64,000 bases of DNA from JAEUPI01 sp963814435. GTDB lineage: Bacteria; Pseudomonadota; Gammaproteobacteria; Burkholderiales; Burkholderiaceae_C. Shown here piece by piece: positions 9,622 to 19,561 of the stretch. The notes under the pieces were generated by a model, which worked only from the letters and a program-made list of their open reading frames with translations, was not told the DNA's origin and did not search any database. Within the stretch, counting starts at the first letter, position 1. Each line of letters starts with the position of its first letter. The DNA lies in assembly GCA_963814435.1 (NCBI GenBank), contig CAWFCV010000003.1:310001-374000 (forward strand), in the 5' to 3' direction. The position numbers and the translations under genes are program-made.

Positions 9622-10590
9622 TCAGCGCAGAGGGTGCCAGGGTTGCGCGATGCGCTCGCGCAGCAGGCGTTCGAAATGGTGCGGGTCCTTGGGCGCGATG
9701 ATGGCCGCGTCGCGCGGCAGGTGCAGGTCGGCCAGTCGCGACAGCCAGAAGCGCAGCGCCGCGGCCCGCAGCAGCGCCGGCAGCAGGCGATGCTCCGCCG
9801 GCGTCAGCGCGCGCTGTCGCTGATAGGCCAGCATCAGGGCCGTGGCCCGCGTCTCGTCGATGCGCGCGCTGCCGGCGTCGATGCACCAGTCGTTCAGGCA
9901 CACGGCGAGGTCGAACAGCAGCGTGTCGACGCCGGCGAAGTAGAAATCGACACAACCGGTGAGCACATCGCGCTCGTCCACCGAGTCGAACAGCACGTTG
10001 TCGCGGAACAGGTCGGCGTGGACCGCGGCCCGCGGCAGCCCCGCGTACGCCGCCGAGGCGGCCAGCTGCTCCTGGAAGTGCAACTCCTCGTCGAGCAACG
10101 CGCAGGCACCGGCGTCGAGGTACGGCCGCACGCGCGGCGCGGTCTCACGCCACCACGGCAGGCCGCGCAGGTTGGGTTGATGCATGCCGAAGTCGGCGGC
10201 CGCGCCGTGCAGGCGGGCCAGCGTGCCGCCGAGCTGCGCGCAGTGCGCGAGCGTCGGCAGCTCGACATGACGGCCGGCCAGCCGTGTGCACAGCGCCGCG
10301 GGCTTGCCGCGCAGCCGGTGCATGATCTCGCCACCGGCGTCGGCGCGGGGTTCGGGCACTGGCATCGCGTGGCGCGCGAGGTGCTGCATCAAGCGCAGGT
10401 AGAAGGGCAGTTGCTCGAAGGTCAGGCGCTCGAACACCGTGAGCACCCAGCGGCCCCGGCTGGTGTCGACGAAGTAGTTGGTGTTCTCGATTCCGGAGCT
10501 CACGCCTTCGAGGCCGGTGAGGTCGCCGACGTCCAGGCGCGCCAACCACGCCCGCACCTCATCGAACGCCAGCTCGGTGAAAACCGCCAT
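9622..10590 (-). CDS. thrB: Homoserine kinase type II (ThrB)
   Basis: Phosphorylates L-homoserine to O-phospho-homoserine in threonine synthesis. The 322-residue protein is of the choline/aminoglycoside-kinase fold. It opens with MAVFTELAFDEVRAWLARL and the nucleotide loop GVSSGIENTNYFV. The catalytic HADLFRDNVLF (Brenner-type motif, Asp and Asn) and CVDFYFAGVDTLLFDLAV (metal-binding Asp) are present. Length and motifs are those of the proteobacterial type-II enzyme rather than the GHMP type. It is followed by a membrane-protein gene and preceded, in the same direction, by a DUF2782 gene ending 26 bases upstream. Confidence 0.93.
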   Translation of the reverse strand: MAVFTELAFDEVRAWLARLDVGDLTGLEGVSSGIENTNYFVDTSRGRWVLTVFERLTFEQLPFYLRLMQHLARHAMPVPEPRADAGGEIMHRLRGKPAALCTRLAGRHVELPTLAHCAQLGGTLARLHGAAADFGMHQPNLRGLPWWRETAPRVRPYLDAGACALLDEELHFQEQLAASAAYAGLPRAAVHADLFRDNVLFDSVDERDVLTGCVDFYFAGVDTLLFDLAVCLNDWCIDAGSARIDETRATALMLAYQRQRALTPAEHRLLPALLRAAALRFWLSRLADLHLPRDAAIIAPKDPHHFERLLRERIAQPWHPLR

Positions 10591-10616
10591 GCGCGACCGG
10601 GAAGCCTAGCGGCAAC

Positions 10617-10904
10617 TCAGAACGAGAACAGGTTCCACAGGCGCTGGCCCGTGAGCCCGCGCTGCTGCGACAGGTCGCGCGAGGCATCGGCCGGCACGAT
10701 TTCATAGGGCCGCGCACCGGCGGCCTTGGGCGTGACGCTGATGCGCAGCACCTGACCGCGCACACGCAGTTCCTCGATTCGCACGGCGTCGTCCTCGAGC
10801 ACCACACGCCGCGTTTCGGGCTCGCCGCCCGATGGTGGCGCCGCCGCCGCGGCCGATGTCGACGCCGCCAGCGCCAGCAGACACATCGCGCAGGTCGTGT
10901 TCAT
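10617..10904 (-). CDS. DUF2782 small exported protein
   Basis: A 95-residue protein with a signal peptide (residues 1 to about 21, Ala-rich) and a compact domain. The domain has VVLEDDAVRIEELRVRGQ and a conserved end GLTGQRLWNLFSF, typical of DUF2782, a beta- and gammaproteobacterial family usually found between thrB and polA as here. Function is unknown. It is divergent from polA across 126 bases. Confidence 0.82.
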   Translation of the reverse strand: MNTTCAMCLLALAASTSAAAAAPPSGGEPETRRVVLEDDAVRIEELRVRGQVLRISVTPKAAGARPYEIVPADASRDLSQQRGLTGQRLWNLFSF

Positions 10905-11030
10905 GGCGCGGATTCTACGGCCGGGGTGCCTGCGAGCGTCGACGCACAATGCCAACCATGACGCTTGCCGGCCCGCTTCGTTCGTCGCCTGCCGAGCGAG
11001 GGCGGCACGTTCTCGCGGCTGGAGTTCGCA

Positions 11031-13788
11031 ATGGATGATCACACGCTGATCCTGGTCGACGGCTCGAGCTACCTGTATCGCGCCTACCACGCGATGCCGG
11101 ACCTGCGTTCGCCCGACGGGTTTCCCACCGGTGCGATCCACGGCATGGTGGCGATGATGAAGAAGCTGCGCGACCAGTTCGGCGCGGGCCATGCCGCCTG
11201 CGTGTTCGACGCCAAGGGGCCGACCTTCCGCGACGCCTGGTACCCCGAGTACAAGGCGCACCGTGCGCCGATGCCCGAGGACCTGGTGCGACAGATCGAG
11301 CCGATCCACGAGGTCGTGCGCCTGCTCGGCTGGCCGGTGCTGGAGGTGCCGGGCATCGAGGCCGACGATGCCATCGGCACGCTGGCCCGCGTGGCGGCAG
11401 CCAGCGGTCACAAGGTGATCATCTCCACCGGCGACAAGGACCTGGCGCAACTGGTGAACGATCGGGTGCAGCTGATCAACACGATGAGCAACGAGACGCT
11501 CGACGTGGCCGGCGTGGCCGCCAAGTTCGGCGTGCCGCCGCAGCGCATCGTCGACTACCTGACGCTGATCGGCGACGCAGTCGACAACGTACCGGGGGTC
11601 GACAAGGTCGGCCCGAAGACCGCGGCCAAGTGGATCGCCGAATTCGGCTCGCTCGACGGTGTGATCGCGGCGGCCGCCTCGATCAAGGGCGCGGCGGGCG
11701 AGAACCTGCGCAAGGCGCTCGACTGGCTGCCGCAGGGCCGGCGGCTGGTCACGGTGGCCACCGACTGCGATCTGTCGGGCCAGGTGACCGACTGGCCCGC
11801 GCTGGAGTCGTTGGCGCTGCGCGAGGTGGACCGGCCGGCGCTGCTGGCGTTCTATCAGCGCTTTGGTTTTCGCGCCTGGAGCAAGGAGCTCGAGGCCAGC
11901 CTCGGCGTCGCCGCTGCGCCGGCGCCACCGGCCCAGGTGGGCCGTTTCGACAACCCCGCGCCGTCCGACGTGTCGAATCTGCAGCGCCACTACGAGACCG
12001 TGCTCACGCGCGAGCGGCTCGACGCCTGGCTCGAGCGGCTGCGTGCCGCGCCGCTGTGCGCACTGGACACCGAAACCGATTCGCTGGACCCGATGCGCGC
12101 GCACATCGTCGGCATTTCGTTCGCGGTGCAGCCGGGCGAGGCCGCCTACGTGCCGGTGACACACGACTACCCCGGTGCACCGGCCCAGCTGCCGCGCGAC
12201 GAGGTGCTGGCGGCGATGGGGCCCTGGCTCGAGGACGCCGCCGCGCCGAAGGTGGGGCAGAACATCAAGTACGACACCCACGTGCTCGCCAACCACGGCA
12301 TCACCGTGCGCGGCTGGCAGCACGACACGCTGCTCGAGAGCTACGTGCTCGAGGCGCACCGCCCACACAACCTGGAAAGCCTGGCCGAGCGCCACCTCAA
12401 CCGCAAGGGGCTGAGCTACGAAGAGCTGTGCGGCAAGGGCGCGAACCAAATCTCGTTCTCGCAGGTCGACGTCGCGCGCGCCACCGAGTACTCGGGCGAG
12501 GACAGCGAGATGACGCTGCAGGTGCACCAGACGCTGTTCCCGCGGCTCGCGCGCGAAGCGGGGCTGTGCCACGTGTACCTGGACATCGAGATGCCGGTCA
12601 GCGCGCTGCTCGCGCGCATCGAACGCCGCGGCGTGCTGATCGATGCGCAGCTGCTGGCGCGGCAGAGCCGTGAGCTGGCCGAGCGCATGGTGGCGCTGGA
12701 GCAGGAGTCCTACGCACTGGCCGGCCAGCCGTTCAACCTCGGCTCCCCGAAGCAGATCGGCGATGTGCTGTTCGGCAAGCTCGGGCTGCCGGTGAAGCGC
12801 AAGACCGCCAGCGGCGCACCGAGCACCGACGAAGACGTGCTGCAGGAGCTCGCCGCCGACTACCCGCTGCCGGCGCGGATCCTCGAACACCGCAGTCTGA
12901 GCAAGCTGAAGGGCACCTACACCGACAAGCTGCCGCTGATGGTGAACCCCGCCACCGGCCGCGTGCACACCAACTACGCGCAGGCCGTCGCGGTCACGGG
13001 CCGACTGGCGAGCAACGACCCGAACCTGCAGAACATCCCGATCCGCACGCCCGAGGGACGCCGGGTGCGCGAGGCCTTCATCGCGCCGCCGGGGCACCGC
13101 ATCGTCAGCGCCGACTACTCGCAGATCGAGTTGCGCATCATGGCGCACATCAGCGGCGACGAAGGCCTGACTCGGGCATTCGCCCAGGGCATGGACGTGC
13201 ACCGCGCCACGGCGAGCGAGGTGTTCGCGGTCCCGCCCGAGCAGGTGACGCCGGAGCAGCGGCGCTACGCGAAGACCATCAACTTCGGCCTGATCTACGG
13301 CATGGGCGCGTTCGGGCTGGCGTCGAGTCTGGGCATCGAACGCGGCGCGGCGGCGGCCTACATCGACCGCTACTTCCAGCGCTTTGCCGGCGTGAAGCGC
13401 TACATGGACGAGACCAAGGCCCGCGCCGCCGAGCGCGGTTACGTGGAGACGCTGTTCGGCCGGCGCATCGAGCTGCCCGAGATCCGTGGCGGCAACGGCC
13501 CGCGACGCGCCGGGGCCGAACGCCAGGCGATCAACGCGCCGATGCAGGGCACGGCGGCCGACCTCATCAAGCTGGCGATGATCGCCGTGCAGGGCGCGAT
13601 CGACTCACAGCAGCGCAAGACCGCGATGGTGATGCAGGTGCACGATGAACTGGTGTTCGAGGTGCCCGAAGACGAGCTCGAATGGGCGAAGAGCGCGGTG
13701 CCGCGCGCTGATGTCGGGCGTGGCGCAGCTGGCGGTGCCGCTGCTGGCCGAGGTGGGCGTCGGCGCGAACTGGGATGAAGCCCACTAG
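11031..13788 (+). CDS. polA: DNA polymerase I, frameshifted near 13705
   Basis: Replicative gap-filling and repair polymerase of about 918 residues after correction. The N-terminal 5'-3' exonuclease domain starts ILVDGSSYLYRAYHA and contains GDKDLAQLV and DNVPGVDKVGPKTA. The 3'-5' proofreading domain keeps its acidic site (LDTETDSLDPM), so proofreading is likely intact. The polymerase domain has motif A DYSQIELRIMAHISGD, motif B AKTINFGLIYGMGAFGL and motif C VMQVHDELVFEVP. After SAVPR the frame breaks; one extra base in CCGCGCGCTG (13701-13710) must be removed to read the normal end (LMSGVAQLAVPLLAEVGVG, then stop at 13786). ATG 11031 is chosen at the start of the exonuclease fold. Confidence 0.93.
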
Positions 13789-13848
13789 CCGGCGCGTTGC
13801 CGCAGAGCTGCCTAGAATCGCGCGCTTTCAACCTGCCCGGGAGGCACC

Positions 13849-14724
13849 ATGTTGCGCCAGGACGTCGACAGCCTGACCCCCAGCCGCGACTTCAGCCGCC
13901 GCGACTTCGTTCGCACGTCGGTCGGCAGCGGCTTCGCCGCCGCGGTGATGCCGATTGCCGCACAGACGGTGATCAAGACCGACAGCAATGGCCTGGTCGC
14001 CGGCGAGGTGACGATTCCGGTGGGCGACTTCAAGATGCCGGCCTACCGCGCCGCGCCGGTGGGCAAGGCCAACGCGCCGGTGGTGCTGGTGGTCAGCGAG
14101 ATCTTCGGCGTGCACGAGCACATCGCCGATGTGGCGCGACGCTTCGCGAAGGCCGGCTATTTCGCGATCGCCCCCGAGCTCTTCGTGCGCCAGGGCGACG
14201 CCGGTTCGTACGGCGAGATCGCCAAGCTCATCGCCGAGGTGGTGTCCAAGGTGCCCGACCCGCAGGTGATGGGCGACCTGGACGCCAGCGTCGCATGGGC
14301 CAAGGGGCAGGGCGCCGACACTGGCAAGGTCGCCGTCACCGGCTTCTGCTGGGGCGGCCGCATCACCTGGCTGTACGCCGCGCACAGCCCGGCGGTGAAG
14401 GCTGGCGTGGCCTGGTACGGACGGCTGGTCGGCAACATCAGCGCGCTCAATCCGGCCAACCCGGTGGACCTGGCCGGTAAGCTGAACGCCCCGGTGCTGG
14501 GCCTGTACGGCGCGGCCGACACCGGCATCCCGCTCGACACGGTGGACAAGATGAAGGCCGCGCTGGCCGCTGGCAGTGCGGCGGCGAAACGCTCGGAGTT
14601 CGTGGTCTATCCCGATGCGCCGCACGCCTTCCACGCCGACTACCGGCCATCGTTTCGCAAGGACGCGGCCGAAGACGGCTGGAAGCGCTGCCTGGCCTGG
14701 TTCAAGGCCAACGGGGTGGCCTGA
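13849..14724 (+). CDS. Tat-exported dienelactone hydrolase-family protein
   Basis: An alpha/beta hydrolase of 291 residues with a twin-arginine leader (SRRDFVRTSVGSGF), so it probably acts in the periplasm. The catalytic triad of the family is visible: nucleophilic Cys in VTGFCWGGRITW, an Asp after LGLYGAADTG and His in YPDAPHAFHADYRPS. Classical enzymes hydrolyse dienelactone in chlorocatechol breakdown, but no such pathway is nearby and exported paralogues act on unknown esters. A plausible ribosome site (GGGAGG) precedes the ATG. It stands alone between polA and the ZIP gene. Confidence 0.85.
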   Translation: MLRQDVDSLTPSRDFSRRDFVRTSVGSGFAAAVMPIAAQTVIKTDSNGLVAGEVTIPVGDFKMPAYRAAPVGKANAPVVLVVSEIFGVHEHIADVARRFAKAGYFAIAPELFVRQGDAGSYGEIAKLIAEVVSKVPDPQVMGDLDASVAWAKGQGADTGKVAVTGFCWGGRITWLYAAHSPAVKAGVAWYGRLVGNISALNPANPVDLAGKLNAPVLGLYGAADTGIPLDTVDKMKAALAAGSAAAKRSEFVVYPDAPHAFHADYRPSFRKDAAEDGWKRCLAWFKANGVA

Positions 14725-14816
14725 CGGCTGCGCGACAATAGTGCTCGTCTGCGAACCGCGCCACGCCCGGCGCGGTTCGTGTTTCAGCCTGCGCCCGATC
14801 GGACGTTCAACCTCGC

Positions 14817-15590
14817 ATGACGCTGCTGTACATCGTGCTCGCCACCCTGGCCGGTGGCGTGCTGTCGGTGCTGATCGCCGCGATGGTCACGGTGCAGCTG
14901 CTCGGCCGCGTGGTCAAGCACATGGTCAGCCTGTCGGTGGGCATCCTGCTCGGCACGGCGCTGTTGCAGGTGCTGCCCGAAGCATTCGAGGGCCCGGCGC
15001 GCACGCACGCGCTGTTTGCCACGCTGCTGGCCGGGCTGCTGTTCTTCTTTTTGCTCGAGAAGGCCGAGCTCTACCGGCATGGCCATCACCACGAGGGCGA
15101 CGGCCACGAGCACCACCACCACTATGACGAGCAGCAGGCCGGCCGCGGCGGCTGGTCGGTGCTGGTGGGCGACAGCATCCACAACTTCTGCGACGGCGTG
15201 ATCATCGCGGCGGCATTCCTGGCCGATCCGCGCCTGGGCGTGATGACGGCGCTGGCCATCGTGGCGCACGAGATTCCGCAGGAGGTGGGAGACTACATCG
15301 TGCTGCTCAACGCGGGCTTCTCTCGTGCGAAGGCGCTGCTGTACAACGCGTTGTCGGGCCTGGCGGCGGTGGCCGGCGGCGTGCTCGGCTACTACGTCGT
15401 CGGCCCGTGGCAGGACTTGTTCCCCTATCTGCTGGTCGTGGCGGCCAGCAGCTTCGTGTACATCGCCGTGGCCGACCTGCTGCCGCAACTGCAGCGTTCA
15501 CTGCCTTGGCGCGACACGCTGGCGCAAGTGTCGTGGATCGCCGCGGGCCTGGGTCTCGTGTTCTCGATCGGCAGGCTGTACGGTCATTGA
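14817..15590 (+). CDS. ZIP-family divalent metal transporter
   Basis: A 257-residue inner-membrane carrier for zinc or related metals. Eight hydrophobic segments can be drawn. The metal-site helices carry GDSIHNFCDGVIIA (TM4) and VAHEIPQEVGDY (TM5), the hallmark of ZIP proteins. The cytoplasmic loop between TM3 and TM4 is a His-rich tract (HGHHHEGDGHEHHHHY), usual for metal-sensing loops. It starts 92 bases after the dienelactone-hydrolase gene and converges on the uspA gene. Confidence 0.9.
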   Translation: MTLLYIVLATLAGGVLSVLIAAMVTVQLLGRVVKHMVSLSVGILLGTALLQVLPEAFEGPARTHALFATLLAGLLFFFLLEKAELYRHGHHHEGDGHEHHHHYDEQQAGRGGWSVLVGDSIHNFCDGVIIAAAFLADPRLGVMTALAIVAHEIPQEVGDYIVLLNAGFSRAKALLYNALSGLAAVAGGVLGYYVVGPWQDLFPYLLVVAASSFVYIAVADLLPQLQRSLPWRDTLAQVSWIAAGLGLVFSIGRLYGH

Positions 15591-15633
15591 AGCTGGCCGG
15601 GGCATCGGCCGCACGGCCGGCGCAGATCGGGGT

Positions 15634-16068
15634 CTACTTGACCACCAGCACCGGCAGCGGGCTGTGCGTCAGCACACGCGAGGTTTCGCTGCCGAGCAGC
15701 AGCGCCGAAACGCCGCGACGCCCGTGCGAGGCCATCACGATCAGGTCGCAGCCTTGCTGCTTGGCGTGGTCGAGGATCGCCTCCCAGGCATGCAGCGCCT
15801 CGACGGTGTGCGCATGGCAGGTCAGACCCGCGGCGCTGGCCGACTCCTGCACCGCCTTGACGCGGCCGGTGGCAATGCGCTCCTGCGCGTCGTAGAACTC
15901 CTGCGGCGGCACCGGCTGCATCTCGGAGATCGCGCTGTACGGGAACGGTTCTTTGACGCTGATCGTGAACAGCGCGGCGCCGGTCACCTTGGCCAGCGCA
16001 ATTGCCGTCTGCACCGCCTTGGCGGTGATGTCCGAGCCGTCGGTGGGAACCAGGATTCGCTTGTACAT
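15634..16068 (-). CDS. Universal stress protein UspA family
   Basis: A 144-residue cytoplasmic nucleotide-binding stress protein. It starts MYKRILVPTDGS with the typical first strand, has DLIVMASHGRRG (the ATP-binding GxxG region) and the terminal S-P-LPVLVVK strand. The ATG at 16068 is set by a strong ribosome site, AAGGAG, seven bases upstream; a GTG further out would place that site inside the gene. It is a single-domain member; role in stress survival is by family only. Confidence 0.92.
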   Translation of the reverse strand: MYKRILVPTDGSDITAKAVQTAIALAKVTGAALFTISVKEPFPYSAISEMQPVPPQEFYDAQERIATGRVKAVQESASAAGLTCHAHTVEALHAWEAILDHAKQQGCDLIVMASHGRRGVSALLLGSETSRVLTHSPLPVLVVK

Positions 16069-16189
16069 GCTGCACTCCTTCACGATGGGCCCCGTCCCGG
16101 GTCAGAACGGCATTGCACAGAGTTTGTTCCAACCGGTGCCGGTTGGGAACTGACGTGAGTCAAGCTTAGCGGATTCAGCCACGGCGGGC

Positions 16190-17032
16190 TCAGCCGCGCG
16201 CCACCGGCCGGGCCGGGTCGGCGCACCATTCGCTCCACGAGCCGGGATACAGCGCCGTGCCGCACAGGCCCGCGTGCTCCATCGCCAGCAGGTTGTGGCA
16301 GGCGGTGACGCCCGAGCCGCACTGGTGCACCCAGTGCAGCCCGGCAGGCCCGAAAGCCTCGAACGCGGCGCGCAGCGCCTGCGGCGGCAGAAAGCGGCCG
16401 TCGGCGCCCAGGTTGTCCTTGAAAAAACGATGACGTGCGCCGGGGATGTGACCCGCCACGGGGTCGAGCGGTTCGACCTCGCCGCGAAAGCGCTCGAGCG
16501 AGCGCGCATCGATCACCATCAGTTGACCGAGACCCTCGAGCAGCTGCTGCGCCGACACGCTCGGCATGCCCGGTTGCGGCAACAGTGGGTACGGCGTGCC
16601 CGCCACGGCCGCGGTTCGGTCGGTCACCAGCGCCCCCGCCGCAGCGCGCCAGGCCGCCAGGCCGCCATCGAGCACGGCCGCCGACTCGACGCCGAGCCAA
16701 CGCAGCATCCACCATGCGCGCGCGGCATACGGGCCGCCCTGGTCGTCGTAGCAGACCACCGGCACGCCGGGCCGCACACCCCACGCTGCCACCGTGCGCG
16801 CGAACTGCTCACGGCTGGGCAGCGGATGCCGGCCGTTGCGGCCGTTCTTCGGCGCCGACAGATCCGTCTCCAGGTTCGCATGGTGCGCGCCCGGCACGTG
16901 GCCTTGCGCGTAGGCGCGCGCGCCGGCCTGCGGGTCGGCGAGGTCGGAGCCGCAGTCGAGCACGACGCAGGGCTCGTGGCGCTCGAGCAGGTCGCGCAGC
17001 CGCTGCGCGGTGATCAACGTGCGTTCGTGCAT
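16190..17032 (-). CDS. sseA: Thiosulfate/3-mercaptopyruvate sulfurtransferase (two rhodanese domains)
   Basis: A 280-residue tandem rhodanese. The N-terminal domain is inactive (VVCYDDQGG in place of a Cys loop), and the C-terminal domain carries the catalytic loop CGSGVTACHN with its Cys. The CGSGVTA loop is the signature of 3-mercaptopyruvate sulfurtransferases (SseA type). The ATG at 17032 is chosen because MHERTLITAQRL begins the first domain. The gene follows the Rieske oxygenase gene by 25 bases on the same strand, so they may be co-transcribed. Confidence 0.88.
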   Translation of the reverse strand: MHERTLITAQRLRDLLERHEPCVVLDCGSDLADPQAGARAYAQGHVPGAHHANLETDLSAPKNGRNGRHPLPSREQFARTVAAWGVRPGVPVVCYDDQGGPYAARAWWMLRWLGVESAAVLDGGLAAWRAAAGALVTDRTAAVAGTPYPLLPQPGMPSVSAQQLLEGLGQLMVIDARSLERFRGEVEPLDPVAGHIPGARHRFFKDNLGADGRFLPPQALRAAFEAFGPAGLHWVHQCGSGVTACHNLLAMEHAGLCGTALYPGSWSEWCADPARPVARG

Positions 17033-17057
17033 GGTCAGTTCTCCGAGCCGGCGACGC

Positions 17058-18194
17058 TCAGGCTGCCGGCACCGGCGCCGGCTCGACCGCACCGTTCAGC
17101 GCCTGGCGGTACCACTCGTGGAAATGCTGCATGCCGTCTTCCATCGGGCTCTGGTACGGGCCGACTTCGTCGTCGCCGCGCTCCATCAGGGCCTTGCGGC
17201 CGGCGTCCATGCGCAGCGCGATCTCGTCGTCCTCGACGCAGGTTTCCATGTAGGCCGCCTGCTCCGCCTCGATGAACTCGCGCTCGAACGCGGCAATCTC
17301 CTCGGGATAGAAGAACTCGACCACGTTGAGCGTCTTCTGCGCTGCCTTGGGATACAGCGTCGAGACCACCAGCACGTGCGGGTACCACTCGAGCATGATG
17401 TTCGGATACAGCGTGAGCCAGATCGCACCGTGTGGCGGCGGCTCGCCGCCGCGGAAACGCAGCACCGCCTCCTGCCAGCGCCGGTAGGCCGGCGAACCGG
17501 CCTGCGCCAACGCGTCGCGCACGCCGACGGTCTGCACCGAATGGTTGGTGCCGAACTCCCAGCGCAGATCGTCGCAGGTGACGAAACGACCGAGCCCGGG
17601 ATGGAACGGACCGACGTGGTAATCCTCGAGGTAGACCTCGATGAATGTCTTCCAGTTGTAGGGGCACTCGTGCAGCACCGCGCGGTCGAACACGAAGCCG
17701 CTGAAGTCGAACTGCGCGCGCGCGCCCAGCGCACCCAGGTCGGCCGCCACGTCGTAGCCGTTGTCGTCGAACAGCAGGCCGTTCCAGCGCTGCAACGGGT
17801 AGTTGCGCAGGTTCAGACATGGGTCGCTGTCGAAATGCGGCGCGCCGATCAGCGCGCCGTGCAGATCGTAGGTCCAACGGTGCAACGGACACACGATGTT
17901 CGAGCCGGCGCGACCGCGTCCGCGCAGGATCACCGCCTGGCGGTGCCGGCAGACGTTGGACAGCAGCTGCACGCCGCGCGCGGTGTGCACCAGCGCACGG
18001 CCTTCGCCTTCCTGCGCCAGCGCGAAATGGTCGCCGATCTCGGGCACCGACAGTTCGTGCCCGAGATAGCGCGGGCCGGACTGAAAGATCAGCTCCATCT
18101 CGCGGCGAAACAGGTCGTCGTCGAAATAGCTGTTGACGGAAAGCTGCGTGCGACTGCGCGCAAGAGCTGCGAGACTGATGCTCAGGTCAGACAT
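17058..18194 (-). CDS. Rieske aromatic-ring-hydroxylating oxygenase alpha subunit
   Basis: A 378-residue non-haem iron oxygenase. The Rieske [2Fe-2S] ligands are in CRHRQA and CPLHRW, spaced as in the family (CxH...CxxH). The mononuclear iron site is in NWKTFIEVYLEDYHVGPFHPG (His, His, with the bridging Asp upstream). No ferredoxin, reductase or beta subunit is adjacent, so electron donors must lie elsewhere. It sits divergent to xseB-ispA-dxs, an arrangement I know from related Burkholderiales; the substrate there is not established. It is followed by sseA. Confidence 0.88.
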   Translation of the reverse strand: MSDLSISLAALARSRTQLSVNSYFDDDLFRREMELIFQSGPRYLGHELSVPEIGDHFALAQEGEGRALVHTARGVQLLSNVCRHRQAVILRGRGRAGSNIVCPLHRWTYDLHGALIGAPHFDSDPCLNLRNYPLQRWNGLLFDDNGYDVAADLGALGARAQFDFSGFVFDRAVLHECPYNWKTFIEVYLEDYHVGPFHPGLGRFVTCDDLRWEFGTNHSVQTVGVRDALAQAGSPAYRRWQEAVLRFRGGEPPPHGAIWLTLYPNIMLEWYPHVLVVSTLYPKAAQKTLNVVEFFYPEEIAAFEREFIEAEQAAYMETCVEDDEIALRMDAGRKALMERGDDEVGPYQSPMEDGMQHFHEWYRQALNGAVEPAPVPAA

Positions 18195-18371
18195 GATCCC
18201 CAGGTTCTCCGGAAAACCGATCTCAACCCCCCACCCGGTGGCCCTGCGGATGGGTCTTCGATTGCAGACCTCGTGGCCTGCGAAACGTTCCCTGCGTGCG
18301 ACGCAGGATGAACCTGAAATTCTAGCCCCCACCCACAGCTAGAATTCGACCCTGCTCCTGACAGCGCTCAA

Positions 18372-18605
18372 ATGAAGGCACAAACCCCTAGACCGGCCGA
18401 ACCGGCGAGTTACGAAGAGGCGTTGGCAGAACTCGAACAACTGGTTCAGGCCATGGAGGGCGCTCAATTGCCGCTGGACCGACTTCTGGACAGCTACCGG
18501 CGCGGTGCACAGCTGCTGGAGTTCTGTCGCGCGCGCCTGCAAGCGGTGGAGCAGCAGGTGAAGGTGCTCGATCAGGGCCAGTTGAAGGCGCTGGACGGTG
18601 ACTGA
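18372..18605 (+). CDS. xseB: Exodeoxyribonuclease VII small subunit
   Basis: A 77-residue partner of XseA in single-strand DNA degradation. The helical core SYEEALAELEQLVQAMEG, then LPLDRLLDSYRRG and CRARLQAVEQQVKVL is diagnostic. It opens the isoprenoid operon: the ispA start overlaps its end by eight bases, so translation is coupled. Confidence 0.95.
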   Translation: MKAQTPRPAEPASYEEALAELEQLVQAMEGAQLPLDRLLDSYRRGAQLLEFCRARLQAVEQQVKVLDQGQLKALDGD

Positions 18606-19554
18606 GATCGTGCATGCGCCGCAAACCCGCGATTTGGTGGACGCGCCGTCTTCGATGAAGGCGGCCGGTTTCGATCGGTGGATGCGCGACGAACTGGCCG
18701 CGGTGGAATCGGCACTGGACCGATGGGTTCCCGCGGCGGCACCCGCCGGCCTGGGCGAGGCCATGCGTTATGGCGTGCTCGACGGCGGCAAGCGTCTGCG
18801 CCCGGTGCTGGTGCTGGCGGCCTGCGACGCGGCGTCGGGGGTGCGCCCGGCTGCGCTGCGCGCCGCGGTGGCGGTGGAACTCATCCACGCCTACTCATTG
18901 ATCCACGACGACATGCCGTGCATGGACAACGACGTGCTGCGCCGGGGCAAGCCCACCGTGCACGTGCAGTTCGGCCAGGCGCAGGCGATGCTGGCGGGCG
19001 ATGCGATGCAGGCGCTGGCCTTCGAGGTGCTGACGCCGGCGACGGCCGACGCCCAGGACGTGTCGCCCATCCTGCAGGCCCGGCTGTGCGGCCTGCTCGC
19101 GCGCGCCGCGGGCCACGAGGGCATGGCCGGCGGGCAGGCGATCGACCTGGCCAGCATCGGGCAGCCGCTCACCGAGCCGCGCCTGCGCGACATGCACCGC
19201 CGCAAGACCGGTGCGCTGCTGCAGGCCAGCGTGCTGATGGGCGCGGCCTGCGGCGAGCTGCCGACGCGGGCGTGGAGTGCGCTGTCGGCCTATGGTGCTG
19301 CGGTGGGTTTGGCGTTCCAGGTGGTCGACGACATCCTCGACGTCACCCAGGCCTCGGAGACGCTGGGCAAGACCGCCGGCAAGGACATGGACCACAACAA
19401 GCCGACCTATGTGTCGGTGATGGGGCTTGACGGCGCACGCCAACAAGCGGAGAACCTGCGCAGGCGTGCACACGTTGCCCTGGCCGACAGCGGTCTGGCG
19501 CAACACACCTACCTGAGTCTGCTGGCCGACTTGGTGGTCGACCGCACGTCCTGA
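18598..19554 (+). CDS. ispA: Farnesyl diphosphate synthase (geranyltranstransferase)
   Basis: Condenses DMAPP or GPP with IPP to FPP. The enzyme of about 318 residues has the first aspartate-rich motif in SLIHDDMPCMDND, the second in FQVVDDILDVT, and GGKRLRPVLV and the KTGALLQASV region of short-chain prenyl synthases. The start is taken as GTG 18598, overlapping the xseB stop; an internal ATG at 18655 would shorten it without touching the fold. Eight bases separate it from dxs. Confidence 0.94.
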   Translation: MTEIVHAPQTRDLVDAPSSMKAAGFDRWMRDELAAVESALDRWVPAAAPAGLGEAMRYGVLDGGKRLRPVLVLAACDAASGVRPAALRAAVAVELIHAYSLIHDDMPCMDNDVLRRGKPTVHVQFGQAQAMLAGDAMQALAFEVLTPATADAQDVSPILQARLCGLLARAAGHEGMAGGQAIDLASIGQPLTEPRLRDMHRRKTGALLQASVLMGAACGELPTRAWSALSAYGAAVGLAFQVVDDILDVTQASETLGKTAGKDMDHNKPTYVSVMGLDGARQQAENLRRRAHVALADSGLAQHTYLSLLADLVVDRTS

Positions 19555-19561
19555 CACCACG

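Noticed and set aside
10617..13202. Long minus-strand frame opposite polA
   Set aside because: PolA motifs on the plus strand are complete; only the DUF2782 end of this frame is a gene.
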